A stretch of 64,000 bases of DNA from DASSUW01 sp963774155 (GTDB taxonomy: Bacteria; Actinomycetota; Thermoleophilia; Solirubrobacterales; Solirubrobacteraceae), in NCBI GenBank assembly GCA_963774155.1, contig CAVZDW010000008.1:124001-188000 (forward strand), given 5' to 3'. Position numbers and translations under genes: made by a program. Shown here one piece after another: positions 24,436 through 33,052 of this stretch (position 1 is its first letter; every line of letters begins with the position of its first letter). Below the pieces are notes generated by a model. That model saw only the letters and a program-made list of their open reading frames with translations. It searched no databases and had not been told where the DNA came from.

Positions 24436-26282
24436 GCGTCCCCGCCGTCGACGGCTCGCAGCGCGTCCGGCTGCGCTTCGCCCCCGACGGCGCGGACGTC
24501 CGGGTCCCCGCGGGCACGTCGATCTTCGACGCCGCGAGCTGGAACGGCATCGCGATCGACTCGACGTGCGGCGGGCACGGGACGTGCAAGAAGTGCAAGG
24601 TGCGGGTGGCGGACGGCGAGGTGCCGATCAGCAACGTCGACCCGCGGGCCTTCAGCCCCGACGAGCTGCGCGACGGCTGGCGGCTCGCCTGCCGGGCCGA
24701 GGCGCGCGCCGACCTCGAGATCGAGGTCCCGCCGCTGCAGACGCGGCCGAAGGCGGCGCTGGTGGGCGTCGGCCGGCACGTGATCCTGCGACCGGCCGTG
24801 CAGAAGCGCCACCTGGTGCTCGAGGAGCCGTCGCTGGAGGATCAGCGGTCCGACGTCGAGCGCGTGCTCGACGGCCTGGAGGACCTCGAGCCGCGGATCG
24901 AGCTGCCGGTCCTCAAGACGCTCGGCAAGATCATGCGCGAGGCGATGTTCGAGATCACCGCCGTCGTGGCCGACGACGTCCTCATCGCCGTCGAGCCGGG
25001 GGACACGACCACGCGCCGCTTCGCCATCGCCTTCGACCTCGGCACGACGACGGTGGTGGCGACGCTGCTCGACCTCGAGACCGGCACGCCCGCCGCCGTG
25101 CGGTCGATGCTCAACCGCCAGCAGCCCTACGGCGCCGACGTGATCTCGCGCGTCTCGGCGACGATGATGGACGACGCGGCGCTCGGCGCCCTGGAGGCGC
25201 GCGCCCACGAGACGCTGTCGCAGCTGGCGGGCGAGGTGTGCGAGGAGGGCGGCGTCGACCCGCGCGAGGTCTACGAGATCGTCGTGTGCGGCAACGTGAC
25301 GATGACCCAGATGGCGCTGGGGATCGATCCCGAGCCGCTGTCGATGGCGCCGTTCATCGTCGCGACCCACGAGCTGCCGCCCGCGCTGGCCTCCGACTTC
25401 GGCGTCATCGTCCACCCGCGCGCGCCGGCGATCGTCTTCCCGTCGCTCGGCGCCTACGTCGGCGGCGACATCGTCGCCGGGATGCTCGCCACCGGCCTCA
25501 CGCGCGACAAGCGCACGCGGCTCTTCATCGACGTCGGCACCAACAGCGAGATCGCGCTCGGCAGCAACGAGCGCGTCGTGGCGACCGCGGCGCCGGCCGG
25601 CCCGGCCTTCGAGGCCGCCCAGATCCGCTGCGGCATGCGCGCGGCCGAGGGGGCGATCGAGGGCGTGAAGATCGCCGCCGGCGACATCACGCTGGAGGTG
25701 ATCGGCGAGGTCGAGCCGATCGGGCTCTGCGGCTCGGGACTGGTCGACTGCGTGGCCGAGCTGGTCGGCGCCGGGCTGCTCGACCACTCCGGCCGCTACG
25801 TGCCCGACGAGGTGGCGGCCGAGATCGCCCCCGGCCTGTCCGACCGGCTGACGAAGGTGGGGGAGGAGCGCGTGTTCGTCATGCACTGGCGCGGCGACGA
25901 TCCCGCCAACGCCGTGTACCTGTCCCAGCGCGACGTGCGCGAGCTGCAGTTCGCCAAGGCCTCGATCGCCACGGGCTGGCAGATCCTCATGCGCGAGATG
26001 GGCCTGACGGCCGACGACATCTCGCAGGTGCTGCTGGCGGGCAGCTTCGGCGCATACCTGTCGCCGGCCAGCGCCGTGCGCATCGGCCTCGTGCCGCGGC
26101 TCGCGCTGCCGCGCATCGTGAGCGCCGGCAACGTGGCCAGCGAGGGAGCGAAGATGGCCGCGCTGAGCCATCGCGAGCGGGCCGAGGCGAGCTCGATCGT
26201 CAGCGAGGTCGAGTACGTCGAGCTCTCCGGCCGCGAGGACTTCAACGACCTCTTCGTCGACCAGCTGGCGTTCCCCGGATGA
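24432..26282 (+). CDS. RACo-type corrinoid activation protein (ferredoxin + ASKHA ATPase)
   Basis: 616 residues, GTG start overlapping the previous TGA. A 2Fe-2S domain has Cys46, Cys52, Cys55 and Cys87 (STCGGHGTCKKC and RLACR). A linker (about 110-200) is followed by an ASKHA ATPase domain with AFDLGTTTVVATLLD, VVCGNVTMTQM, FIDVGTNSEIALG, GLCGSGLVDC and LLAGSFGAYLSPA. Such proteins use ATP to reduce Co(II) back to Co(I) when the corrinoid is accidentally oxidised. In an organism that also encodes an O2-using choline oxidase, reactivation would be needed often. It is complete, with no domain missing. Confidence 0.93.
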   Translation: MSVPAVDGSQRVRLRFAPDGADVRVPAGTSIFDAASWNGIAIDSTCGGHGTCKKCKVRVADGEVPISNVDPRAFSPDELRDGWRLACRAEARADLEIEVPPLQTRPKAALVGVGRHVILRPAVQKRHLVLEEPSLEDQRSDVERVLDGLEDLEPRIELPVLKTLGKIMREAMFEITAVVADDVLIAVEPGDTTTRRFAIAFDLGTTTVVATLLDLETGTPAAVRSMLNRQQPYGADVISRVSATMMDDAALGALEARAHETLSQLAGEVCEEGGVDPREVYEIVVCGNVTMTQMALGIDPEPLSMAPFIVATHELPPALASDFGVIVHPRAPAIVFPSLGAYVGGDIVAGMLATGLTRDKRTRLFIDVGTNSEIALGSNERVVATAAPAGPAFEAAQIRCGMRAAEGAIEGVKIAAGDITLEVIGEVEPIGLCGSGLVDCVAELVGAGLLDHSGRYVPDEVAAEIAPGLSDRLTKVGEERVFVMHWRGDDPANAVYLSQRDVRELQFAKASIATGWQILMREMGLTADDISQVLLAGSFGAYLSPASAVRIGLVPRLALPRIVSAGNVASEGAKMAALSHRERAEASSIVSEVEYVELSGREDFNDLFVDQLAFPG

Positions 26283-26845
26283 CCACGATCGTCGCCTGCG
26301 GCGCGCTTGCCGTCCACATCCAGGCCATCGCCCGCCGGCGCGGGTGGGACGTCGAGGTCCGCCCGCTCCCGGCGTTGCTGCACAACCGGCCGGAGCGGAT
26401 CGCCCCGGCCGTGAAGGCCGCGCTCGGGCGCGGCGACGTCGACGCGGTCGCGTACGCCGACTGCGGCACGTACGGCGCGCTCGACGACGTGCTCGACGGC
26501 GTCCCGCGGCTCGCCGGCGACCATTGCTACGACGTCCTCGCGCGCGACGAGGTGCGAGCGGCGCTCGAGGAGGAGCCCGGCACGTACTTCCTCACCGACT
26601 TCCTCGCGCGCACGTTCGAGCACACCGTGCTCAAGGAGCTCGGCCTCGACCGCCATCCCGAGCTGCGCGACGCGTACTTCGGGCACTACACGCGCGTCGT
26701 CTGGCTGGCGCAGCACCCGACGCCGGCCACGCGGGCCGCCGCGGAGCGCGCCGCCGACCGGCTCGGCCTGCCGCTCGAGGTCCGTCAGGTGGGCGACGAA
26801 CGGCTCGAAACCCAGCTCGCCAGTGTGATATATCAGACGCCATGA
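26279..26845 (+). CDS. DUF1638 protein
   Basis: 188 residues of the DUF1638 family, often found beside methylamine methyltransferase genes. The protein begins TTIVACGALAVHIQAI and has a conserved DADCGTYG-like segment (YADCGTYGALDDVLDG), LAGDHCYDV and YFLTDFLARTFEHTV, with several conserved Cys, His and Asp that could bind metal. No function is established. ATG overlaps the RACo stop, and its own stop overlaps the start of the flavoenzyme (ATGA). The palindromic element copy 4 lies within its last codons. The family's neighbourhood suggests help in cobalamin or methyl-group handling. Confidence 0.85.
   Translation: MTTIVACGALAVHIQAIARRRGWDVEVRPLPALLHNRPERIAPAVKAALGRGDVDAVAYADCGTYGALDDVLDGVPRLAGDHCYDVLARDEVRAALEEEPGTYFLTDFLARTFEHTVLKELGLDRHPELRDAYFGHYTRVVWLAQHPTPATRAAAERAADRLGLPLEVRQVGDERLETQLASVIYQTP
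26825..26836. promoter_or_regulatory. Shared palindromic element, copy 4
   Basis: GTGATATATCAG matches CTGATATATCAG at 11 of 12 positions. It lies inside the 3' end of the DUF1638 gene, 5 nt before ATG 26842 of the dehydrogenase. It suggests an internal promoter or operator that can drive the dehydrogenase-ETF genes separately from the corrinoid genes. Confidence 0.55.
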
Positions 26846-29346
26846 GCCGCCTGCCGAGCAGCGCGCGCGTCGTCGTCATCGGCGCGGGCATCGTGGGGAA
26901 CTCCCTCGTCTGTCATCTCGCCCGCCTCGGCTGGACGGACATCGTCCAGCTCGACAAGGGCCCGCTGCCCAACCCGGGCGGCTCCACCGGGCACGCCTCG
27001 AACTTCATCTACCTCGTCGACCACTCGCGGGAGATGACGGCGCTCACGCTCGACAGCGTCGAGCAGTACAAGGCGCTCGACGTCTTCACCGAGTCCGGCG
27101 GCATCGAGGTCGCGCGCACCGAGGAGCGGATGGAGGAGCTGCGCCGCCGCACGGCCTCGGCGAAGGCGTGGGGCGTCGAGCCGGTCTCGATGGTCACGCC
27201 GGCCGAGATCAAGGAGCTCGTGCCGTTCATCGACGAGTCGATCCTCGTCGGCGGCTTCTACTCGCCGGGTGTCGGCGTGGTCGACTCGCTGCGCGCCGGC
27301 ACGCTGATGCGCGAGGAGGCGCAGGGCAAGGGGGCGCTCACCACGGTGCCCAACACCGAGGTGCTCGGCCTCGACACCGAGGGCGGCCGCGTCACGCGCG
27401 TGCGCACGACCGAGGGTGACGTCGAGGCCGATGTCGTGGTCATCGCCTGCGGCGTCTGGAGCCCGGTCATCGGCCGGATGGCCGGGGCCACGATCCCGCT
27501 CACGCCGGCGATCCACCAGATGATCGACATCGGGCCCGTGCCGCGCTTCGCCGGCGCCACGAAGTCCATCGAGTTCCCGATCGTGCGCGACATGGACACG
27601 AACATGTACGAGCGCCAGGACGGGACCGGCCTGGAGATCGGCTCGTACGCCCACCGCCCGATCCTCCACGACCCCGAGACGATCCCCTCGATCGAGGAGT
27701 CGGCCCTCTCGCCGACCGAGTACCCGTTCACCGAGGACGACTTCGCGGTCCAGATGGAGCAGGCGCTCGAGCTGATGCCCGAGATCGTCGGCGACGAGTC
27801 GGTGGGCATCAAGTACGCGATCAACGGCCTGCTGTCGCTGACGCCGGACTCGCTCCCGCTGCTCGGCGAGACGCCCGAGGTCAAGGGCCTCTGGTCGGCC
27901 GCCGCGGTGTGGGTGAAGGAGGGGCCGGGCGTCGGCAAGGCCGTGGCGGAGTGGATGACCCACGGCGAGAGCGAGATCGACCTCCAGTCGTCCGACATCG
28001 CGCGCTTCTACGACTGCCAGAAGACGCGCGCCAACGTGAAGGCACGCGCCGCGGAGGGCTTCAACAAGACGTACGGGATCGTCCATCCCGGCGAGCAGTG
28101 GGCCTCGAACCGCAACGTCCGGCTGTCGCCGTTCCACGCCCGCGAGAAGGCGCTCGACGCGGTGTTCTACGAGGCCGCCGGGTGGGAGCGCCCGCACTGG
28201 TACGCGTCGAACGCGCCGCTGGTGGAGGAGTACGGGCTGAACGGGCGCGAGCACGAGTGGGACGCGCGCTGGTGGTCGCCGATCATCAACGCCGAGCACC
28301 TCGCCATGCGCGACCGCGCGGCGATGTTCGACCTCTCCGCCTTCTGCATCTTCGACGTCGCCGGAGCCGGGGCGCTCGACAGCGTGCAGCGGGTGGCGAT
28401 GCGGCAGATGGACGTCCCGGTCGGCCGGGCGGTCTACACGCCGGTGCTCACGCCGAGCGGCGGCTTCCGCTCCGACCTCACGATCCTGCGGCTGGCCGAC
28501 GACGTCTTCCGCGTGGTGACGGGCGGTGCCCACGGCATGGCCGACCTCAAGTGGTTCCGCGATCACGCGGAGGGCGCCACGGTGACCGACCTCACGTCGG
28601 CGTGGACCACGCTCGGCCTCTGGGGCCCGCGCGCGCGGGACATCCTCGCGAGCCTCACGAGCGACGACGTCTCGCACGAGGGCTTCCCGTTCGCCCGCTG
28701 CCGGATGATCGAGATCGGCCCGCTGCAGGCGCTCGCCCTGCGCATCTCCTACGTGGGCGACCTCGGCTGGGAGCTGCACGTCCCGATCGAGCAGGGCGCG
28801 CGGCTGTGGGACATGGTCGCCGAGGCGGGGGAGCCCCACGGCATCGTCCCGGCCGGCATCGGCGTGTACGGCACCACGGGCCGGATCGAGAAGGGCTACC
28901 GCGCCTTCGGCTTCGAGCTCGACGCCGAGTACGACGTCGTCGAGGCCGACATGGCGTGGGGCAAGGTCAAGGATCAGGACTTCGTCGGGCGCGACGCGCA
29001 CGTGCGCCACCGGGAGACCGAGCCGGCGGCGATCATGTGCACGCTGACCGTCGACGACCACACGTCGGCCTCGGGCGCGAAGCGCTACATGCTCGGCCGC
29101 GAGCCGATCACCACCCGCGACGGCGCGCCGATCGTGGACGGCAAGGGCCGCCGCTCGTTCGTGACCACGGCGGGCATGGGACCATCGGTCGGCAAGTACA
29201 TCCTCATGGCGTACCTGCCGCCCGAGCACGCTCGGGCGGGGGAGGAGCTGGCCGTGGAGTACATGAACGAGCGCTATCCCGTCACGGTCGCCGTGGCCGG
29301 CTCGACGGCGATCTTCGACCCCGACAACGCACGGATCCGCTCGTGA
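26842..29346 (+). CDS. FAD/GcvT-type dimethylglycine or sarcosine dehydrogenase
   Basis: 834 residues. An N-terminal FAD-dependent oxidoreductase (about 1-400) has VVVIGAGIVGNSL and GSTGHASN, where the His fits the covalent FAD ligand of DMGDH enzymes. An FAO_M-like middle is followed by a C-terminal GcvT folate-binding domain (about 430-834; GLWGPRARDIL, SYVGDLGWELHVP, EKGYRAFGFELD). The family removes an N-methyl from dimethylglycine or sarcosine and captures it as 5,10-methylene-THF, passing electrons to ETF. ETF beta and alpha follow at once, as expected. Which of the two substrates it prefers cannot be read from the sequence; it may use both. The start overlaps the DUF1638 stop. Confidence 0.88.
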   Translation: MSRLPSSARVVVIGAGIVGNSLVCHLARLGWTDIVQLDKGPLPNPGGSTGHASNFIYLVDHSREMTALTLDSVEQYKALDVFTESGGIEVARTEERMEELRRRTASAKAWGVEPVSMVTPAEIKELVPFIDESILVGGFYSPGVGVVDSLRAGTLMREEAQGKGALTTVPNTEVLGLDTEGGRVTRVRTTEGDVEADVVVIACGVWSPVIGRMAGATIPLTPAIHQMIDIGPVPRFAGATKSIEFPIVRDMDTNMYERQDGTGLEIGSYAHRPILHDPETIPSIEESALSPTEYPFTEDDFAVQMEQALELMPEIVGDESVGIKYAINGLLSLTPDSLPLLGETPEVKGLWSAAAVWVKEGPGVGKAVAEWMTHGESEIDLQSSDIARFYDCQKTRANVKARAAEGFNKTYGIVHPGEQWASNRNVRLSPFHAREKALDAVFYEAAGWERPHWYASNAPLVEEYGLNGREHEWDARWWSPIINAEHLAMRDRAAMFDLSAFCIFDVAGAGALDSVQRVAMRQMDVPVGRAVYTPVLTPSGGFRSDLTILRLADDVFRVVTGGAHGMADLKWFRDHAEGATVTDLTSAWTTLGLWGPRARDILASLTSDDVSHEGFPFARCRMIEIGPLQALALRISYVGDLGWELHVPIEQGARLWDMVAEAGEPHGIVPAGIGVYGTTGRIEKGYRAFGFELDAEYDVVEADMAWGKVKDQDFVGRDAHVRHRETEPAAIMCTLTVDDHTSASGAKRYMLGREPITTRDGAPIVDGKGRRSFVTTAGMGPSVGKYILMAYLPPEHARAGEELAVEYMNERYPVTVAVAGSTAIFDPDNARIRS

Positions 29347-30092
29347 ACGTCGTCGTCTGCGTCAAGCGCGTGCCGCTCACCGGCGGCAAGATGGTCCTGA
29401 CCGCCGACGAGCGGGCGATCGAGACACGCCATCTGGGCTTCACGGTCAGCCCTCACGAGGAGTGCGGGGTGGAGGAGGCGGTGCGGATCGTCGAGGCCCA
29501 GGGCGGCGAGGTCACGGTGGTCACGCTCGGCCCGCCCGAGGCGGAGGAGCAGCTGCGCGAGGCGCTGGCGCTCGGCGCCGACCGCGCGATCCTGCTGGAG
29601 ACCGACGGGTCCGACTGGGATCCCGAGGCCACCGCGGCCGCTTTGACGGAGGTCATCGCGGCCGAGAACCCCGACCTCGTCATCTTCGGCAACGAGTCGG
29701 CCGACTCGGGCGGCTACCAGGTCGGCATCCGCGTCGCCCACGCGCTCGGCCGCCCGATCGCCTGCGGCCTGAAGGCGATCACCGTCGAGGACGGCGTGCT
29801 GCGCTGCGAGCAGGAGGTCGGCACGGTGCGCGACGTCTACCGCGTGCCGCTGCCCGCCGTGGTGACCGTGAAGGAGGGCATCAACCTCCCGCGCTACCCG
29901 TCGGTGCCGGCCAAGCTGCGCGCTCGCCGCAAGCCGGTCGACAAGGTCACGCCGGCGACTCGCGCGCCGCGCGTCGAGCTCGTGCGGCTGCGCGTCCCGG
30001 AGGGGCGCGGTCACCAGGCGGAGGTGCTCGGCGAGGGGCCGGGCGCCGCCCCTGCCGTCGTGGAGCTGCTGCAGAAGCTGGGGGTGGCATGA
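29343..30092 (+). CDS. etfB: Electron transfer flavoprotein beta subunit
   Basis: 249 residues; CVKRVPLTGGKM, GVEEAVRIVE, VTLGPPEAEEQLREALALGAD and FGNESADSGG mark ETF beta with its AMP site. It carries electrons from the dehydrogenase to a quinone-reducing partner. GTG overlaps the dehydrogenase TGA, and its stop overlaps etfA. The C-terminal extension (VELVRLRVPEGRGHQAEV) is typical of catabolic ETFs. The gene sits in a dedicated operon rather than in the fatty-acid set. Confidence 0.93.
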   Translation: MNVVVCVKRVPLTGGKMVLTADERAIETRHLGFTVSPHEECGVEEAVRIVEAQGGEVTVVTLGPPEAEEQLREALALGADRAILLETDGSDWDPEATAAALTEVIAAENPDLVIFGNESADSGGYQVGIRVAHALGRPIACGLKAITVEDGVLRCEQEVGTVRDVYRVPLPAVVTVKEGINLPRYPSVPAKLRARRKPVDKVTPATRAPRVELVRLRVPEGRGHQAEVLGEGPGAAPAVVELLQKLGVA

Positions 30093-31003
30093 GCGTCCTC
30101 GTCTTCGTGGAGCACGACGGCGGCACGCCGGACGAGCTGTCGCTGCAGGCACTGACCTTCGCCCGGGGGTACGCCGCCGAGGTCGACGTGGTCGCGTTCG
30201 GGGAGGCGCCGGCAGTCACGGGCGTCCGGACGGTCCACGTCGCTTCCGACCTCGGCGAGTACGCCCCGCAGGCCTGGGGCCGCGCGATCGCGGACCTCGG
30301 CGCTTCGACCATCGTCGCCGCGGGCAGCGACCGCGGCAACGAGGTGCTGGCCCACGCGGCGGTCATGACCGGCGGCGCCTTCGCCGCCAACGTCATCGAG
30401 GCGGCGGGCGAGGCCATCGTGCGCATGCGCTGGGGCGGCAGCCTGCTCGAGGAGGCGCGGCTGCACGGGGACGTCAAGCTCATGACGGTCGCGCCGCACG
30501 CGGTGGCGATCGAGGCGGCCGAGGGCGAGCCCGAGGTCCGGACCTTCTCGCCGCAGCTGCACGACGCGGACCTGGTCGTGCGGGTCAGCGAGCGGGTGGA
30601 CACGTCGACCGGCGGGCTCTCGCTGGCCGAGGCGCCGGTCGTCGTCTCCGGCGGCCGCGGGGTCGGCTCCGCCGAGGGCTTCGCGCCGCTGGAGGAGCTG
30701 GCTTCGCTGCTCGGCGGCGTCGTCGGCTGCTCGCGCGCCGTGACCAGCGCGGGCTGGCGGCCGCACACCGACCAGGTCGGCCAGACGGGCACGAAGATCT
30801 CGCCCGACCTCTACATCCCGTGCGGGATCAGCGGCGCCACCCAGCACATGGCGGGCTGCAAGGGCGCGAAGAAGCTGCTGGCCATCAACTCCGACCCCGA
30901 GGCGCCGATCATGGCCACGGCCGACTACGCGGTGCTCGGCGACGTGCTGGAGATCGTCCCGGCCATCAGCGCCGAGCTGCGCCGGGTCCGGGGCGCGCCG
31001 TGA
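30089..31003 (+). CDS. etfA: Electron transfer flavoprotein alpha subunit
   Basis: 304 residues. The N-terminal half is an adenine-nucleotide-like fold (SVLVFVEHDGG). The C-terminal FAD domain has VVSGGRGVGSAEGF, GCSRAVTSAGW, VGQTGTKISPDLYIPCGISG and AINSDPEAPIMATADYAVLGD. It pairs with EtfB to accept electrons from the dimethylglycine/sarcosine dehydrogenase. ATG overlaps the etfB stop (ATGA), and its TGA overlaps the GTG of the Fe-S oxidoreductase, so all three are coupled. Confidence 0.94.
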   Translation: MSVLVFVEHDGGTPDELSLQALTFARGYAAEVDVVAFGEAPAVTGVRTVHVASDLGEYAPQAWGRAIADLGASTIVAAGSDRGNEVLAHAAVMTGGAFAANVIEAAGEAIVRMRWGGSLLEEARLHGDVKLMTVAPHAVAIEAAEGEPEVRTFSPQLHDADLVVRVSERVDTSTGGLSLAEAPVVVSGGRGVGSAEGFAPLEELASLLGGVVGCSRAVTSAGWRPHTDQVGQTGTKISPDLYIPCGISGATQHMAGCKGAKKLLAINSDPEAPIMATADYAVLGDVLEIVPAISAELRRVRGAP

Positions 31004-32877
31004 TCGCGAGCGCGATCGCGCTCGCCCTCGCCCTGGTCGTCGCCGGCGGCCTGTTCGCCCGCCGCGCGGTGCTGCTCGGGCGGCTCGTGCGGATGGGCCG
31101 CCCGTCCGGCATCGAGCGCGACGACGACGTGCCCGTCCGCCTCCGCAACGAGGCGGTCGTCGTGCTGGGCCAGAAGAAGCTGCTGCAGCGCCTGGTCCCA
31201 GGCCTCATGCACGCGAGCATCTTCTGGGCCTTCATCGTCCTCTTCCCGGCGATCCCGATCGCCATGATCGCCATCGTCGACGCGGACGCGGCGCCGCACT
31301 GGGCCTGGTACGAGCTGCTGGCCAACGTGTTCTGCGTGCTCGCCCTGATCGGGGTGGCGACCGCGTTCGCCATCCGCAAGGTCGTGCGGCCGCGGCGCTT
31401 CGAGGGCAGCCACCTCGGCGAGGCCGACCTGATCCTGCTGTGGATCGCGAGCATCGTGGCGACGCTGCTGGCGTACCACGCGACGGAGTCGCAGGCCTGG
31501 GCGTGGGCGCACGTGCTGCTCATCCTCGGCTTCCTCGTCTACCTGCCGTACTCCAAGCACCTGCACATCGCCACGGCGGCGATCAACGTCTACTTCGGGC
31601 GGACGCGCTCGCGCGGCCGGCTCGAGCCGCTGAAGTTCGACGAGGACCTGCCCGAGGAGGAGATGCGCTTCGGGATCGGGACCGTGCAGGACCTGACCTG
31701 GAAGCAGACGATGGACGCGTTCTCGTGCACCGAGTGCGGGCGCTGCCAGGACGCGTGTCCGGCGTACGCCACCGGCAAGGTGCTCTCACCCAAGCTCGTG
31801 ATCATGGGCGTCCGCGACCACGTCTTCGAGGAGGGCCCGAAGGCGCTGGCTGCGGGTGACGACTACGAGGGGCCCGCGGTCGCTTCGCGCGGGCAGCTCG
31901 AGGAGATGGCCTGGGACTGCGTGACGTGCGGCGCCTGCGTGCAGGCCTGCCCGGTCAACATCGAGCACATCGACCACATCGTCGACCTGCGCCGCCACCT
32001 GGTCATGGTCGAGTCGAGCTTCCCGAGCGAGGCGGAGCCGATGCTGCGCGACGTCGAGCGCCAGGCCAACCCGTGGGGCAAGCCGCAGGCCGAGCGGGCG
32101 GCCTGGGCCGAGGGTCTCGACGTCCGCGTGCTGGAGGACGGCGACCCGGTGCCGGAGGTCCTGTACTGGGTCGGCTGCGCGGCGTCGTTCGACGAGCGCG
32201 CGCGCGAGACCGCCCGCTCGACGGCGAAGCTGCTCACGGCGGCCGGCGTCGACTTCGCCATCCTCGGCCCGCGCGAGTCCTGCACCGGCGACCCCGCCCG
32301 CCGCATGGGCAACGAGTTCGTCTTCCAGGCCTACGCCGAGGAGAACGTGGCGACCCTCAACGAGGCCGGGGTGACGAAGATCGTCGCCAGCTGCCCGCAC
32401 TGCTTCAACACGCTCGCCCACGAGTACCCGGACTTCGGCGGCCGCTACGAGGTGATGCACCACACCGAGCTGCTCGCCTCGCTCGTCCGCGAGGGCCGGC
32501 TGTCGCCGACGGCCTCGGAGGAGTCGATCACCTACCACGACTCCTGCTACCTGGCCCGCCACAACGACGTGGTCTCGGCCCCGCGCGAGCTCGCGGGAGC
32601 CGTCGGGCAGCCGGTCGAGATGGAGCGGCGCGAGAAGGAGACGTTCTGCTGCGGCGCCGGCGGCGCGCACATGTGGATGGAGGAGCGGGGCGGCGCGATC
32701 AACGAGGAGCGCGTGCGCCAGGCCGCCGAGACGGGCGCCTCGACCTTGGCGGTCGCCTGCCCGTTCTGCACGGTCATGCTCGACGACGGCGTGAAGTCGA
32801 GCGGCCGCGAGATGCGCGTGGTCGACGTGGCGACATTGCTCGCCGAGTCGGTCGAGGGACCAACTTCGGCTGGGTAG
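31000..32877 (+). CDS. Membrane Fe-S oxidoreductase, probable ETF:quinone partner (FadF/DgcB-like)
   Basis: 625 residues from GTG 31000. Several N-terminal membrane helices (about 1-190, including LMHASIFWAFIVLFPAIPIA) are followed by two 4Fe-4S clusters (CTECGRCQDACP and CVTCGACVQACP) and two CCG-type cysteine domains (VGCAASF, SCPHCFNTL and CCGAGGAHM). It is related to heterodisulfide reductase subunit fusions and to DgcB, the dimethylglycine-catabolic Fe-S protein of pseudomonads. It probably moves electrons from reduced ETF to the quinone pool, replacing classical ETF-QO. The last codons lie inside repeat copy B, so its C-terminus may have been altered by the repeat. Confidence 0.87.
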   Translation: MIASAIALALALVVAGGLFARRAVLLGRLVRMGRPSGIERDDDVPVRLRNEAVVVLGQKKLLQRLVPGLMHASIFWAFIVLFPAIPIAMIAIVDADAAPHWAWYELLANVFCVLALIGVATAFAIRKVVRPRRFEGSHLGEADLILLWIASIVATLLAYHATESQAWAWAHVLLILGFLVYLPYSKHLHIATAAINVYFGRTRSRGRLEPLKFDEDLPEEEMRFGIGTVQDLTWKQTMDAFSCTECGRCQDACPAYATGKVLSPKLVIMGVRDHVFEEGPKALAAGDDYEGPAVASRGQLEEMAWDCVTCGACVQACPVNIEHIDHIVDLRRHLVMVESSFPSEAEPMLRDVERQANPWGKPQAERAAWAEGLDVRVLEDGDPVPEVLYWVGCAASFDERARETARSTAKLLTAAGVDFAILGPRESCTGDPARRMGNEFVFQAYAEENVATLNEAGVTKIVASCPHCFNTLAHEYPDFGGRYEVMHHTELLASLVREGRLSPTASEESITYHDSCYLARHNDVVSAPRELAGAVGQPVEMERREKETFCCGAGGAHMWMEERGGAINEERVRQAAETGASTLAVACPFCTVMLDDGVKSSGREMRVVDVATLLAESVEGPTSAG

Positions 32878-33052
32878 GGAGGCGAGGGTTTCGACCGCGC
32901 TCGTCGTCCGTGGCGAGTAATCCGCGATATGCGCGGATAACTCGCCACGCTTGCGTCGCTGGCGACTTAGTGTCGCTATGCGGAACCAACTCGCCACGGA
33001 CCGCCGGCGAGGCCGGCTCCCTCGCCGCCCTACCCAGCCGGGGTTGACGTTC
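32861..33052. repeat. 192-nt structured repeat, copy B (inverted relative to copy A)
   Basis: The reverse complement matches copy A (19809-20000) along its whole length. The inner hairpin differs by paired changes: TCCGCG-CATAT-CGCGGA here versus CCCCCG-CATAT-CGGGGG in copy A, and A-T versus G-C in the outer stem. It sits between converging genes, overlapping the stop of the Fe-S oxidoreductase and the predicted stop of IclR. The pair of copies encloses 13 kb holding the whole corrinoid/flavoenzyme module. Confidence 0.85.
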
